A stretch of 64,000 nt of DNA, from assembly GCA_012861695.1 (NCBI GenBank), contig JAAOOA010000364.1, forward strand, positions 124,001 through 188,000, given 5' to 3'. The stretch is from Trematomus loennbergii (Eukaryota > Chordata > Actinopteri > Perciformes > Nototheniidae). The notes under the pieces were generated by a model. It saw only the letters and a list, made by a program, of their open reading frames with translations. It searched no databases and was not told the origin of the DNA. Positions 22,411 through 32,755 of the stretch are shown piece after piece. Both the position numbers and the translations under genes were made by a program. Positions within the stretch are counted from its first letter, which is position 1; each line of letters opens with the position of its first letter.

Positions 22411-22554
22411 GTTTTTAGATGAGTTTCTTCCCATTACATGGATATAAAACATTCATAGTTTATTAAATGAACATGCCCTCAGACACTGTTTCCTGCAAGA
22501 TCTTGCGGCAGTGCCCCGGTAGGCTACCGGGGTCTCTCGGGCTTAACAGGTTAA
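22411..22554. repeat. piggyBac terminal segment in inverted orientation
   Basis: It matches 455-599 of copy 3 and ends at TTAA (22551-22554) after ggcttaacagg. Relative to the adjacent copy 2, which begins at the same TTAA, this end points the other way: gatgagtttcttcc at 22420 faces ggaagaaactcagc at 22557. Confidence 0.65.
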
Positions 22555-23167
22555 CAGGAAGAAACTCAGCTATCAGACAATATTAACAATTTTTAGCAAA
22601 ACGAAACATAAGGGTAATAACAAAGGCTCTGAATTAGCCCTGAGCTAAAAATGCTAACACTTAGCACAGAACTCACGTTAAAATACCCTTATTACTTATC
22701 GTATCTGCACAAACAAGATATCGATTAGCAAACTGAGATTGCACAGATTCGACAGGTATTAGTATCATTACTGACCGATCCGAACTCGCGACATGAGAAG
22801 CTAACAAAGACATCACACCACGTAGCATTAGATAGCCAACACGGCAATATGTCTTACCTTTGTTGTTTTCTGATCAAAAGTTGTCTTCAATGGCATTAAA
22901 ACGATAAAAACGCTGCTGAAGGTTAATCCATAGATTAATCCAATGTGTCTGTGTCACTTTGAAATGATTTCTGATAATCCATCAGCAATAAACCTAGTTT
23001 TCAGATTTCAGAGCGTAAGATAGGTTTCGCTTTGGGCAAACTGCGTGCACATAGCTCTGACTTCTCAAAGGTAACGTGTGTGTATGTGGAAATTCCCCTT
23101 AGATTCTATTGGCTCTAACGGTTCAAAAGAGATGTCAATCATCAAAATCGACCAATGGGTTCCAGAG

Positions 23168-23387
23168 TGTTAACATTCAGGTAAATATGTTACCAATTTG
23201 TGTTATTTGTTGTGCATGACTGGAAGCCAATAGCGTAACAGGTTAAAGGTCAATGATGGGTATAAATAAAGCCACGCCTCCAATGGGAGAGGTCCGTTGA
23301 ATGAAATGCCACTGTCTCTGATGTTTCGTTACTCCTCCGCTTATTTGGATGCTAAACAGCAATGAAGTTATGCTTACTCTGCTAACA
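23168..23387 (+). repeat. copia 5' LTR
   Basis: 220 bp with TG...CA ends. A TATA-like tataaataaa is at 23261-23270, about 125 bp before the LTR end. Near-identity to the 3' LTR points to recent insertion. Confidence 0.93.
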
Positions 23388-23402
23388 GGTTACGGGCCCA
23401 GA
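23388..23402 (+). promoter_or_regulatory. Primer-binding site for initiator-Met tRNA (internal, anticodon arm)
   Basis: GGTTACGGGCCCAGA follows the LTR directly. GGTTATGGGCCCAG is the complement of the anticodon arm of eukaryotic initiator methionine tRNA, not of its 3' end, and 13 of 14 bases agree. Drosophila copia primes from this internal site using a cleaved half-tRNA. The same mechanism is inferred here. Confidence 0.78.
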
Positions 23403-23490
23403 GACACCCAAATAAGTATTTCCGGCGTTTGTCCACCGATGGAAAGTCGCAACGTAGCACGTGTGGTGGATTAGCAAGCTAAGCTAACGC

Positions 23491-24218
23491 CATGAGCAGG
23501 TTGGGCGCAGGTTCCAGTACCCGCTGGTCTCGGTTAGTGTTTGACGGGATGAGAAGAACTATGAACTGTGGGAGACGAAATTCTTGGGCCATCTTCGCTT
23601 ACAGGGACTGAAGAATACTATTTTAAGGAGTCCTACGGACATAATTGAGGAAGATGAAGAGGCGGAGGATGAAAGGAAAAATGAAGAGGCTTATGCAGAG
23701 CTTATCCAATTTCTTGATGACAAAAGTTTGTCCCTTGTAATGAGGGAGGCGGCGGATAATGGTCGGCAGGCATCGAAGATTTTAAGAGACTATTATGCTG
23801 GCACAGGTAAACCACGTATTATCAGCCTATATACTGAACTGACATCACTCCTAAAGTCAAGCAGTGAAAGTGTGACGGAGTATATAATACGTGCAGAGAC
23901 CGCCATCACCGCTTTGAGAAACGCGGAGGAGAAATTAAGTGATGGGCTTCTTGTAGCAATGGTTTTGAAGGGACTGCCAGAATCATTTAAACCATTCGCC
24001 ATACACATCACGCAAATTGACCGGATAATAAGTTTTGCTGAATTTAAGACTAAGCTCCGCAGCTATGAGGATACTGAGAGAATGCGCACACCGCCACCAG
24101 AGGACAACGTCATGAGGGCGCGGGAACAGTTGAGAGCGAGACGTCCCTCTGTACCAAGAGCATGGGATAAAGGAACCAAGTGTGCGGACATTGTTTGTTA
24201 TAGATGCGGCCTGAGTGG
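23491..24218 (+). pseudogene. gag: copia gag, 5' part up to the retroviral insertion
   Basis: ATG at 23491 opens MSRLGAGSSTRWSRLVFDG. The frame shifts by one base at about 23550, after which WETKFLGHLRLQGLKNTIL and a long Gag_pre/UBN2-like region follow (LIQFLDDKSLSLVM, LTSLLKSSSESVTEYI, ALRNAEEKLSDGLLV, MVLKGLPESFKPF). This is the capsid-like domain of Ty1/copia Gag. It ends in the first half of the CCHC knuckle (CYRCGLSG), where the retrovirus has inserted. The gag-pol polyprotein is normally one ORF, so this copy is dead. Confidence 0.88.
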
Positions 24219-25039
24219 TGAAGGAAAGAGATATGATTCTACACTGTGTTGAAGTAAACATGTATTGTTTGAACTGTTTATGTAATCACAACGGTTTATG
24301 GGTAATCATATATATAGGAATGTTATTCTCACTTTCTACTCACTGACCTAGAGATTCTGTGTTCACACACCAACCTGAGTTCACTCCTAAAAGCAGATGT
24401 TGGTTTTTGAAGTCGTTAAAGACCTCATTAAATGTATGAAGAGGGGTTTGGATGTCTGAGGGGGGTGGTTTATGTGAAGAGCTCTCATGGGAAGGTGGAG
24501 GAGTGGGGATCCCCACAGAGATAAGGGTTGACTTTTGACCTTATGGAACTTTGTGGTTTGAACTGTGATTGAACTAGACCAGAAGGGAATCCAGCCAATC
24601 AGGACACTTGGGGGTGGTTAGCAATCTAAACAGGTTCTCTGATTCGCTTGGGAGAAAAATGGGAAGGAAAGAGTTGAGCAATCTCCGCCGTAGGTAGAAA
24701 TACTGATGTTTTGGAGTGTAAAGTGGCTTTTTGGGTTAGGTGAGTGGTTGACTCCGTTAAACTGTGTCCGCATCGCATCATTGACAGAAGGCACTCTCTT
24801 CTTGTTCGATGAGTGGTTTGATCCCGATACATTTTAGCCGCATCGCATCACGATCCTAAAAAGCCCGGGGTACTCGAGTACTCTGTATAACTTGTATATG
24901 TGTTTGGTTTCCTACTAGAAGTAAACTCAGATAATTTGTTATAACTTTGATTCCGGTGTTTTCAATACCTTTCTTATTTTAATAGAGATTTCAGCCTCAT
25001 CCAACGAACGGCGCGTAGCAGAGGTGTTCTATCCCAACA
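24219..25039 (+). repeat. Retroviral 5' LTR
   Basis: Matches 28164-29001 throughout, including gtttgaactgtttatgtaat and the 3' end cgtagcagaggtgttctatc. The two differ by small indels (for example tatatatagg here against tattatagg in the 3' LTR, and a missing ccccaaaa-type block near 24690). Confidence 0.9.
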
Positions 25040-25041
25040 AG

Positions 25042-25059
25042 TGGTGACTTTCCCGACGT
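25042..25059 (+). promoter_or_regulatory. Putative retroviral primer-binding site
   Basis: TGGTGACTTTCCCGACGT begins two bases after the LTR. A TGG start complementary to a tRNA CCA end is expected at this position. I cannot assign the tRNA with confidence. Confidence 0.55.
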
Positions 25060-27200
25060 TTGTGAGCTGATCTCTAGAAAGGGACACCGACAGCCAGGGG
25101 ACAGAATCCAGTCCAGGGGGAGGACACAGAGATACTGTTGACAACTACACCAAGGCGCCATATACAAAAGGTGAGCAGACACCTGTTTTGACTATCAAAA
25201 TCTGTGATTGATTATACTAAAAATTTAGAGTTGTCAGCAGCGTTCTCAGTGTTCTTAGTCACGGTGGGAAATACAATACATATTCAGGTTGGAAAAGTTT
25301 CATGAAGTGCTTAGAGAAGGGTATAGGAGTCCTGGATCTAGAGCAAAAATAAAAGTTTCATGAAGTGCTTAGAGAAGGGTATAGTCCTGGATCTAGAGCA
25401 AAAATAGAAGTTTCATGAAGTGCTTAGAGAAGGGTATAGGAGTCCTGGATCTAGAGCAAAAATAGTAGTTTCATGAAGTGCTTAGAGAAGGGTATAGGAG
25501 TCCTGGATCTAGAGCAAAAATAGTGTTTGAGTGTGGCGGGTGGATCCCAGCCCTTCACTCACTAAATACGAAGGCTGCAAAAGGTGTAAAATAGGGTTAA
25601 ATTCCCCGCAGGTCATGATCAGATTGATTAATGCGGTTACTTTTCGTGGTGCTTTAAATGTATAAAATTTCTGTAATTGTTATATGGTGGGTGAAACAAG
25701 AGGAGAGAGACGCGACCTCCAACTAATTATTTGGAACGACCGACTCTCATCAAAACTCTTAAAGAGGGGTTGATCAGGCTCATTAAACGTGACGATAAAG
25801 AGATTTTGTTGACTGGGTTTTTAAACTCCAAGCCAGAAGTCGCAATCACCAGGGGGTTGTAGAAGATTACTTCTGGAAGTCACGCTATCTGTTGAAATAT
25901 ACATCGCACAATAGAAATTTGCCTGACCCCAGGAGAGAATGTGTGTGTAAACAGTACGTAGTCATAGTCTGGAAGGCTGTATGTGGCGATAAAGGATTTT
26001 TGTGGTTTGAGATTAAAACTCCATGTAAGCGTCGCATCTCTAAGAGTGGGGTGTCGGAGCACGCTTAAACACCGCAATTATCTGTTGTGTAAACATCGTA
26101 CAAATAGCCGGACAGACTGTATAAGGGAATGAGCTCTGGGTGATTTTTTAAGTCAAATCTGTGTAATAATGTGGATAAAAGCATAGCTTACACTTTTGGG
26201 AAGAGATCCCCCCCTCTCTGCTCCGGAGGTGCTGCAGTTTCACAGCAGCACACAGGGTCAAAGACAGGCATGACCTCTGGAGAGGGAGAAAATCTAAATC
26301 TGAACAGACCACAGAGCCCATTAAAGGTTTTATGGCCTTAACACAGAGAGGAAGATCTGGAGATTGTAAGGAACTCTCCCAACCCCCTCCCCAGAACAAG
26401 AGGAAGAGTTTTGCTCTCACCAATAAACAATCATCTCTTAACCAAGTCAGATTTCAAAATAGCCATAGCTCCAGTTGTTAAGAAAAGAGGGTGATTCAAA
26501 AGAGTTATCAATAAATTGCCCAGTATATTAAATAAATACAAACGACACGTATCAATATAAGTCAGATAATATAGACGAGGTCAATCATGGAAGAAGGCTG
26601 ACATTTAATGCCTGATATATAAGTAATAGTGATAATAAATATATACTGATATTAAATAACTGATGTGTAAGGCTCGATATTTCTGAAAATAGGAACACCG
26701 TTAACGGCGTTCTATTTCAGTAAAAGGGGGGAAAGGATAGAATATACATCAGACAATATGTATGTGAGATTATTACGTTTTTAGGAGAAATTTATCAATT
26801 TAAAAATACTAGTTATGGTATTTTTTGTTTTGGTTTGTTTGTTGCTTTAAAGAGAAATTGATACATTTAAAATAATCTAGCTTTGGTTATTTTTTGTTTT
26901 ATTTTAATTTTTGTTTTATTTTAATTTTAATTTTTAATTTTTTATTTTTAATTTTTTAATTTTTATTTTTAATTTTTTATTTTTATTTTATTTTTTTATT
27001 TTTGTTTATTATTTTCTGCATAGTCTCTTGTCCACACTCCAGTCTAGTTGGTGCCGCCAATAAACACTAAAGAAGTAGAAAAGATGATTTCAAAACCATA
27101 TTTCCAGCAACTTAAGGGCTTGGTATGAGACTTCTCCACACAGGCTGCTGACGTCAAAAGGGGACCCGAGAAACACAAGGCCAACACAGCAGATTACGTC
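25060..27200 (+). other. Retroviral leader and deleted interior, no gene recognised
   Basis: No gag or pol motif is seen. The region holds a 58-bp tandem repeat (25296-25525) and a T-rich low-complexity tract at about 26870-27010. Short ORFs such as that at 26148-26423 (minus) have no motifs. Confidence 0.5.
25296..25525 (+). repeat. 58-bp tandem repeat, four copies
   Basis: Units start at about 25296, 25354, 25409 and 25467 (agtttcatgaagtgcttaga in each). The second unit is 3 bp shorter. It lies in the untranslated leader of the retrovirus. Confidence 0.93.
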
Positions 27201-27219
27201 TGGTTGGAGGGGACCTCCC

Positions 27220-27666
27220 ATGCCGTCCGCTCAGATGGAAAGGGAGACAACTGGTACCACTGGAGCCAGTGTGCGGTCGGGAAAAACACCTGCGAGGACC
27301 CTAGACGACATCAGGACAGAGTTGGCCCTCGTCGCGAGGACCCTAGACGACATCAGGAGAGATCTGGCCCTCGTCAAGGCAGTCGACCCAGGAGGCGCCA
27401 TCAGCAGAAAGGAGGAGGAGGATCAGGACATCTCTCCAGCAGTCGACCCGGAAGCCGCCATCAGCGGGCCGGAGGGGCCGGAGGAGGAGTATCAGGACAT
27501 CTCTCCAACATCGACCCGGAGGCCGCCATCAGCGGGCCGGGGGAGAACAATCAGGCCACATCTCTCTAGCAGGCACCCCAGAAGCCGCCGTCAGCGGGCT
27601 GGGGGGACGAAGACATGGCAAACCAAGACGGCACAGGGAACTCCATTTCCCGCTGAAACAGGTTGA
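27220..27666 (+). CDS. Repeat-containing ORF in the retroviral interior
   Basis: A 148-codon frame. Residues about 28-53 contain a 14-residue motif twice in tandem (ARTLDDIRTELALV and ARTLDDIRRDLALV), suited to an amphipathic helix. A Pro/Glu/Asp-rich repeat follows (VDPGGAIS, VDPEAAISG, with QDISP). The C-terminus is Arg-rich. I recognise no retroviral domain. It could be an accessory or leader product or a rearranged gag/env piece. Confidence 0.4.
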   Translation: MPSAQMERETTGTTGASVRSGKTPARTLDDIRTELALVARTLDDIRRDLALVKAVDPGGAISRKEEEDQDISPAVDPEAAISGPEGPEEEYQDISPTSTRRPPSAGRGRTIRPHLSSRHPRSRRQRAGGTKTWQTKTAQGTPFPAETG

Positions 27667-27800
27667 TATAGCCGGTGTGGAACTTTGTCTGAACAATCCA
27701 TTTTTTTTTAGGAACTTTCAACTTTATTTTTATATCCCATAATGTAAGGGATTTGTATTTTTTATTCTACAGAACTATGTGTTACCAAAAGAGGGAAAAG

Positions 27801-27920
27801 TATGATAATGTCTTTTCTAATTTCTGTGGCTACTTTTATTGCCATTTTAGTGACATGTGGTTGTTGTTGTTGTGTGCCTTGTATCTGCTCATTGTGTGTT
27901 AAGACTCATCAGTTCCACCA
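27801..27920 (+). pseudogene. env: Retroviral Env C-terminal tail (transmembrane segment)
   Basis: The frame reads a hydrophobic membrane span (about 15 residues from FLISVATF) followed by a cysteine cluster (GCCCCVPC), then a short cytoplasmic tail and a stop. This pattern of a span followed by several cysteines closes the TM subunit of many gammaretrovirus- and epsilonretrovirus-like Env proteins. The surface subunit, fusion peptide and rest of TM are not found upstream. Confidence 0.6.
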
Positions 27921-28151
27921 TTGAGGGAAGAGTAAAGATGACTCAGCTGACAAGGACTGTGCTTTTTAGACATATTTTATTCTCCCTCCACTGTCATAAT
28001 AAGTTGTTGTTGTGGACTGTTCCTAAAGGTTTAAAGTGCTCTATATCCCAACTTCTGATGGGTTTATATAAATGTTGGGACAGACACAGTAAGAAGAAAA
28101 TTGACAGTGGTAATGTTTCAAATGCTATATGTTGATCTCGTGAGGTGAGAT

Positions 28152-28163
28152 CAAAAGAGGGAT
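28152..28163 (+). promoter_or_regulatory. Retroviral polypurine tract
   Basis: The purine run aaaagagggat (with one T) directly precedes the 3' LTR start at 28164, as needed for plus-strand priming. Confidence 0.65.
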
Positions 28164-29001
28164 TGAAGGAAAGAGATATGATTCTACACTGTGTTGAAGT
28201 AAACATGTATTGTTTGAACTGTTTATGTAATCACAACGGTTTATGGGTAATCATATTATAGGAATGTTATTCTCACTTTCTACTCACTGACCTAGAGATT
28301 CTGTGTTCACACACCAACCTGAGTTCACTCCTAAAAGCAGATGTTGGTTTTTGAAGTCGTTAAAGACCTCATTAAATGAATGGAGAGGGGTTTGGATGTC
28401 TGAGGGGGGTGGTTTATGTGAAGAGCTCTCATGGGAAGGTGGAGGAGTGGGGATCCCCACAGAGATAAGGGTTGACTTTTGACCTTATGGAACTTTGTGG
28501 TTTGAACTATGATTGAACTAGACCAGAAGGGAATCCAGCCAATCAGGACACTTGGGGTGGTTAGCAGTCTAAACAGCTTCTCCCCAGGGGTTCTCTGATT
28601 CGCTTGGGAGAAAAATGGGAAGGAAAGAGTTGAGCAATCTCCGCCCCAAAAGTAGGTAGAAATACTGATGTTTTGGAGTGTAAAGTTGCTTTTTGGGTTA
28701 GGTGAGTGGTTGACTCCGTTAAACTGTGTCCGCATCGCATCATTGACAGAAGGCACTCTCTTCTTGTTCGATGAGTGGTTTGATCCCGATACATTTTAGC
28801 CGCATCGCATCACGATCCTAAAAAGCCCGGGGTACTCGAGTACTCTGTATAACTTGTATATGTGTTTGGTTTCCTACTAGAAGTAAACTCAGATAATTTG
28901 TTATAACTTTGATTCCGGTGTTTTCAATTCCTTTCTTATTTTAATAGAGATTTCAGCCTCATCCAACGAACGGCGCGTAGCAGAGGTGTTCTATCCCAAC
29001 A
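28164..29001 (+). repeat. Retroviral 3' LTR
   Basis: 838 bp with TG...CA ends, matching the 5' LTR. It is followed by the GTGG duplication and then the rest of copia. Confidence 0.9.
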
Positions 29002-30150
29002 GTGGCCGGAAGGTGCCAACGTAAGCTGTGGTGCAGTCATTGTAAGAGCAACACGCATCGGGATGCAGCCTGCAGGCGGAAGCAGCGACGGGAGGACGAC
29101 GCGCGGAAAGCTTCGGATGAAACGACTGGCGAGGAGTATGCTTTCCGAGTCAACGACGTGGACAACAAGGTCCAGCCAGGACGCAGCATCACCGAGAGAG
29201 GACTGATGGTGGACACAGGGGCGACTTCACATATCGTCACGGATGTAACAAAGTTCAAGAGGTTTGATGATGACTTCCAGGCTGAGTCCCACTGTGTGGA
29301 ATTAGCTGATGGTACCAGGTGCAATGGTGTAGCAGAAGGAAGAGGGGACGCTGTTATTATTATGGTGGACAGCATGGGGAAAAGACACAAAACAACTCTG
29401 AAGAAGGCGTTGTACATCCCATCGTACCCCCAAGACATTTTTTCTGTGAAAGCAGCTACTACCAAAGGAGCAACGGTAACCTTCAAGCAGGGCAAAGACG
29501 TCCTGCAACACAAAGACGGTACAATATTTCACATTTATGAATTGAACAGACTTTATTTCTTGAACACAGTAAATGATGAATGTGATGACCAATGCAACAG
29601 GTGTTATGATTTACAGACATGGCATGAGATCCTGGGACACTGTAATTATGATGATATTCAGAAGTTACAGAATGTTGTTAATGGCATGTCAGTTAAGGGT
29701 AAGGTAAACAAACCTCCACATTGTGATGTATGCACTAAAGGGAAGTTTACCCAAACCAGGAACAGGGAGCCTGATGTAAGAGCCAAAGCAGCTCTAGAGT
29801 TGGTGCACACAGATATAGCAGGACCAATAGATCCGCAATCCAGAGAAGGCTTTAAGTATGCTTTATCATTCACAGACGATTACTCCAGTGCAGTGTTTGT
29901 GTATTTCCTTAAAAACAAAAGTGACACAGTGCAAGCAACAGAGAGATTTCTGGCCGATACTGCCCCATACGGGAAAGTAAAATGTATCAGGTCAGACAAT
30001 GGCACAGAGTTCACAGGGAAACATTACCAAGCATTACTATGCAGTAATAAGATTAGACATGAAAAGTCAGCACCGTATTCCCCACATCAAAATGGCACTG
30101 CTGAAGGAATTGGCGCACACTTTTTGACATGGCCAGGTGCATGCTTATAG
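29002..30150 (+). pseudogene. pol: copia pol, first part: knuckle end, protease, integrase
   Basis: The frame opens inside the knuckle (VAGRC) with further Cys/His pairs (CSHCKSNTHRDAAC). At about residue 70, LMVDTGATSHIV is the aspartic protease active site. Integrase follows: the HHCC finger (HEILGH, then CDVCTKGKF) and the DDE core with Asp in LVHTDIAGP, Asp in IRSDNGTEF and Glu in HQNGTAEG. The frame is lost a few codons later at about 30105 and resumes at 30129 in another frame. No ATG is needed because it is the internal part of one polyprotein. Confidence 0.93.
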
Positions 30151-30554
30151 AAAATGAGATGCCAAAAAGTATGTGGACCTATGCAGTACAGACAGCAGCT
30201 GTAATAAGGAATAGATGCTTTAACAACCGCACAAAACAGACACCTTACTTTATGCTGACAGGTAGACGGCCTAACCTTTCCAGAATGCACAAGTTTGGGT
30301 CAGTGTGCTATGCCTATAAGCAAGACAAAAAGAAACTGGACTCAAGGTGTGAAGAGGGAATTTTTGTTGGATATGACAAAAATAGTCCAGCCTACATGGT
30401 CTATTTCCCTCACAGTGGAAAAGTGCAAAAATCTAGACTTGTGAAGTTTGTGACCAAGACCAATTCAGAAAGAGAAACACAAACAGAAACCGTCTCTGAT
30501 GATGATTTTGAGGTACAGAACAAATCTGGCAAAATCAAGCGTGATCTAACGTAA
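30129..30554 (+). pseudogene. pol: copia pol, second part: integrase C-terminus
   Basis: It continues the integrase after a frameshift: RCMLIENEMPKSMW, AAVIRNRC and TPYFMLTGRRPNLSRM, then the copia-type GKR-like region with FGSVCYAYK, EEGIFVGYDKNSPAYMVYF. It ends in a stop, and the reverse transcriptase lies in the third frame from 30572. Two frameshifts within pol show the element is no longer autonomous. Confidence 0.9.
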
Positions 30555-30571
30555 GTCCAGTATCTATACCT

Positions 30572-32269
30572 GTGGTAACAGAGACAGAAGACGACAAGAG
30601 TGAGCTTAGGCGTTATCCTTCAAGAGTGAGGAAGAAGCCTTACTTATGTGACAGTGTATGTGGTAAGGAAAGTGAGGATCAGCTACTGACAAATATTGAC
30701 TATTGTTACAGATTAATGTGCAATATCCCTTTAACATTTAGGGAGGCTGTAACTTCATCTGAGTCAAAACAATGGGTTATTGCAATGGATGAAGAAATGC
30801 AATCACTAAAAGAGAATGACACATTTATCCTGACCAACTTACCTCAAGATGAGAAAGCAGTGGGGGGTAAATGGGTGTATGATATCAAAACCAATGTTGA
30901 TGGATCCGAAAGATACAAGGCACGATATGTAGCCAAGGGATACAGTCAGAAGAGGGGTGAAAACTATGATGAGACATTTTCACCTACCGCTAACCTCACC
31001 AGTATCAGAGTGTTAATGCAAAAAGCAGCACAGGAAAATCTGATTTTACACCAAATGGATGTTAAAACTGCTTACCTACATGCACCAATAGACTGTGAGA
31101 TATACATGGACCAGCCAGAGGGTTTTGAGGTCAAATCTAGTAAAGGTGAAAAGTTGGTGTACAAGCTAGAAAAGTCACTATATGGGCTTAAACAGTCAGG
31201 CAGAAATTGGAACAAAATGCTACATGAGTATCTGAGTGAAAATGAGTTCCTACAGAACCCTGCTGACCATTGTGTTTACACAAAAGAAACTGAAAACTGG
31301 AAAGTGATAATGATAATATGGGTTGATGATATAATCATTGCAGCTAGTGATAACAATGCATTGAAAGTTGTTAAAGAGATGCTCACAGCTAAATTCAGGA
31401 TGAAGGACTTGGGGAAACTAAAACATTTCCTTGGCATTGATTTTGATCAAACTGATTCATGTGTAAAGATGTCACAGAAGAAATATGTGAACAAAATACT
31501 TGAAAGGTTTAACATGCAGGATTGTAAACCGAGAGCGACACCTTGTGAGCAAAAACTGAACTACTTGGATGATGCTGTACCGATGAAGGATGTTAGAATG
31601 TACAGAGAGGCAGTAGGTAGCCTGATCTACCTAGCTGTGTGCACGAGGCCTGATTTGAGTTTTGTTGTCAGTAAACTGTCCCAGTATTTTTCTGAGCCGA
31701 CAGAAGAGCAATGGATTACTGTAAAACATGTACTGAGATATTTGAAAGGTACAATCGACAGGGAACTGTGTTACCGGAAATGTAAGAGTGAAAAACTGGG
31801 CTTACAAGCATACAGCGATGCAGATTGGGCTGCTGATCTAACCGACAGACGTAGTATGTCAGGTTATTGTGTTAGCCTTAATGAGAGCGGGCCACTGGTT
31901 TCCTGGAAAACCAAAAAGCAGCCAACTGTTGCTTTATCAACTTGTGAAGCCGAGTATATGGCTTTAGCAGCTACTATGCAGGAGTGTATGTACTTAATAC
32001 AACTACTAGAGGGCATTGACAAATGTGAATATACACTACCTACGATTTACGAAGACAACCAGGGCACAATAGCGTTGGCAAAGAATCCTGTTAACAGACA
32101 GAGATGCAAGCATATTGACATTAAGTATCATTTTCTGAGGTCAACTGTGGAAGGGGGAAAAACAAATCTGATTTATTGTCCAACAGACCAGATGGTGGCA
32201 GATGTTATGACAAAACCTGCACCAAAGTTTAAGTTGATTAAGTTTGCAAAGTTTATGTTTGGTGAGTAA
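30572..32269 (+). CDS. pol: copia reverse transcriptase and RNase H
   Basis: A 565-codon open frame. Residues about 60-330 form the RVT_2 reverse transcriptase: GGKWVYDIKTN, KARYVAKGYSQ, catalytic Asp in HQMDVKTAYLHA, LYGLKQSGRNW, and the WVDDI active site (the Y/FVDD box). Residues about 400-560 form the Ty1-type RNase H, with Asp in AYSDADWA, Glu in CEAEYMAL, Asp in YEDNQGTIAL, and HIDIKYHFLR. The catalytic residues are all present, so this part is intact, though it depends on the broken upstream frames. Confidence 0.95.
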   Translation: MVTETEDDKSELRRYPSRVRKKPYLCDSVCGKESEDQLLTNIDYCYRLMCNIPLTFREAVTSSESKQWVIAMDEEMQSLKENDTFILTNLPQDEKAVGGKWVYDIKTNVDGSERYKARYVAKGYSQKRGENYDETFSPTANLTSIRVLMQKAAQENLILHQMDVKTAYLHAPIDCEIYMDQPEGFEVKSSKGEKLVYKLEKSLYGLKQSGRNWNKMLHEYLSENEFLQNPADHCVYTKETENWKVIMIIWVDDIIIAASDNNALKVVKEMLTAKFRMKDLGKLKHFLGIDFDQTDSCVKMSQKKYVNKILERFNMQDCKPRATPCEQKLNYLDDAVPMKDVRMYREAVGSLIYLAVCTRPDLSFVVSKLSQYFSEPTEEQWITVKHVLRYLKGTIDRELCYRKCKSEKLGLQAYSDADWAADLTDRRSMSGYCVSLNESGPLVSWKTKKQPTVALSTCEAEYMALAATMQECMYLIQLLEGIDKCEYTLPTIYEDNQGTIALAKNPVNRQRCKHIDIKYHFLRSTVEGGKTNLIYCPTDQMVADVMTKPAPKFKLIKFAKFMFGE

Positions 32270-32334
32270 CAATTTCTGTAAGGTAGAGAACCTTATAATG
32301 TTTTTATTTGTTAAAAGACCACAAATGTGTTATC

Positions 32335-32343
32335 AAGTGGGGG
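32335..32343 (+). promoter_or_regulatory. copia polypurine tract
   Basis: AAGTGGGGG abuts the 3' LTR start at 32344. It is the expected plus-strand primer. Confidence 0.75.
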
Positions 32344-32559
32344 TGTTAACATTCAGGTAAATATGTTACCAATTTGTGTTATTTGTTGTGCATGACTGGA
32401 AGCCAATAGCGTAACAGGTTAAAGGTCAATGATGGGTATAAATAAAGCCACGCCTCCAATGGAGGTCCGTTGAATGAAATGCCACTGTCTCTGATGTTTC
32501 GTTACTCCTCCGCTTATTTGGATGCTAAACGCAATGAAGTTATGCTTACTCTGCTAACA
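32344..32559 (+). repeat. copia 3' LTR
   Basis: 216 bp, nearly identical to 23168-23387, with the same ends. It is followed by aagag, the imperfect target duplication. Confidence 0.93.
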
Positions 32560-32755
32560 AAGAGAAACGGCAAATACACCCATTTCCACCCAAATGACCC
32601 CGAGGTGTTTTTTTGTTTGTTGCTAAACCTCTCTAAAAAGGTCAAATGTCACTTGTTTTGCATCAATCTTGATGCAGGGTACTTATTATATGTGTCATAG
32701 TTTGGATTCCTAAAGCTTTTAGTCTACTATCCCATCATTCAAGGGTGGTTTTCAC

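Larger units (their letters stand above)
24219..29001 (+). mobile_element. Endogenous retrovirus with two LTRs, interior mostly deleted
   Basis: LTRs (821 and 838 bp) start TGAAGGAAAGAG and end ATCCCAACA. The 4-bp GTGG lies at 24215-24218 and 29002-29005, a retrovirus-type duplication. The interior is only about 3.1 kb. I find no gag or pol domain. The end of an env-like gene with a transmembrane segment and a polypurine tract remain just before the 3' LTR. LTRs differ at few positions outside small indels, so it is moderately young. Confidence 0.85.
23168..32559 (+). mobile_element. Ty1/copia retrotransposon interrupted by an endogenous retrovirus
   Basis: LTRs of 220 and 216 bp (23168-23387 and 32344-32559) start TGTTAACATTC and end CTGCTAACA. 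They differ only by small indels (3 nt and 1 nt visible). Flanks are cagag and aagag, a 5-bp duplication with one change. In order it has a primer site, gag with zinc knuckle, protease, integrase, reverse transcriptase, RNase H and polypurine tract, the copia order. Removing the retrovirus (24219-29001) leaves about 4.6 kb. Confidence 0.93.

Noticed and set aside
27204..27569. A 121-codon ORF overlapping 27220-27666
   Set aside because: The alternative frame is Arg/Gly/Pro-rich and looks like a shadow. The other frame shows in-register peptide repeats.
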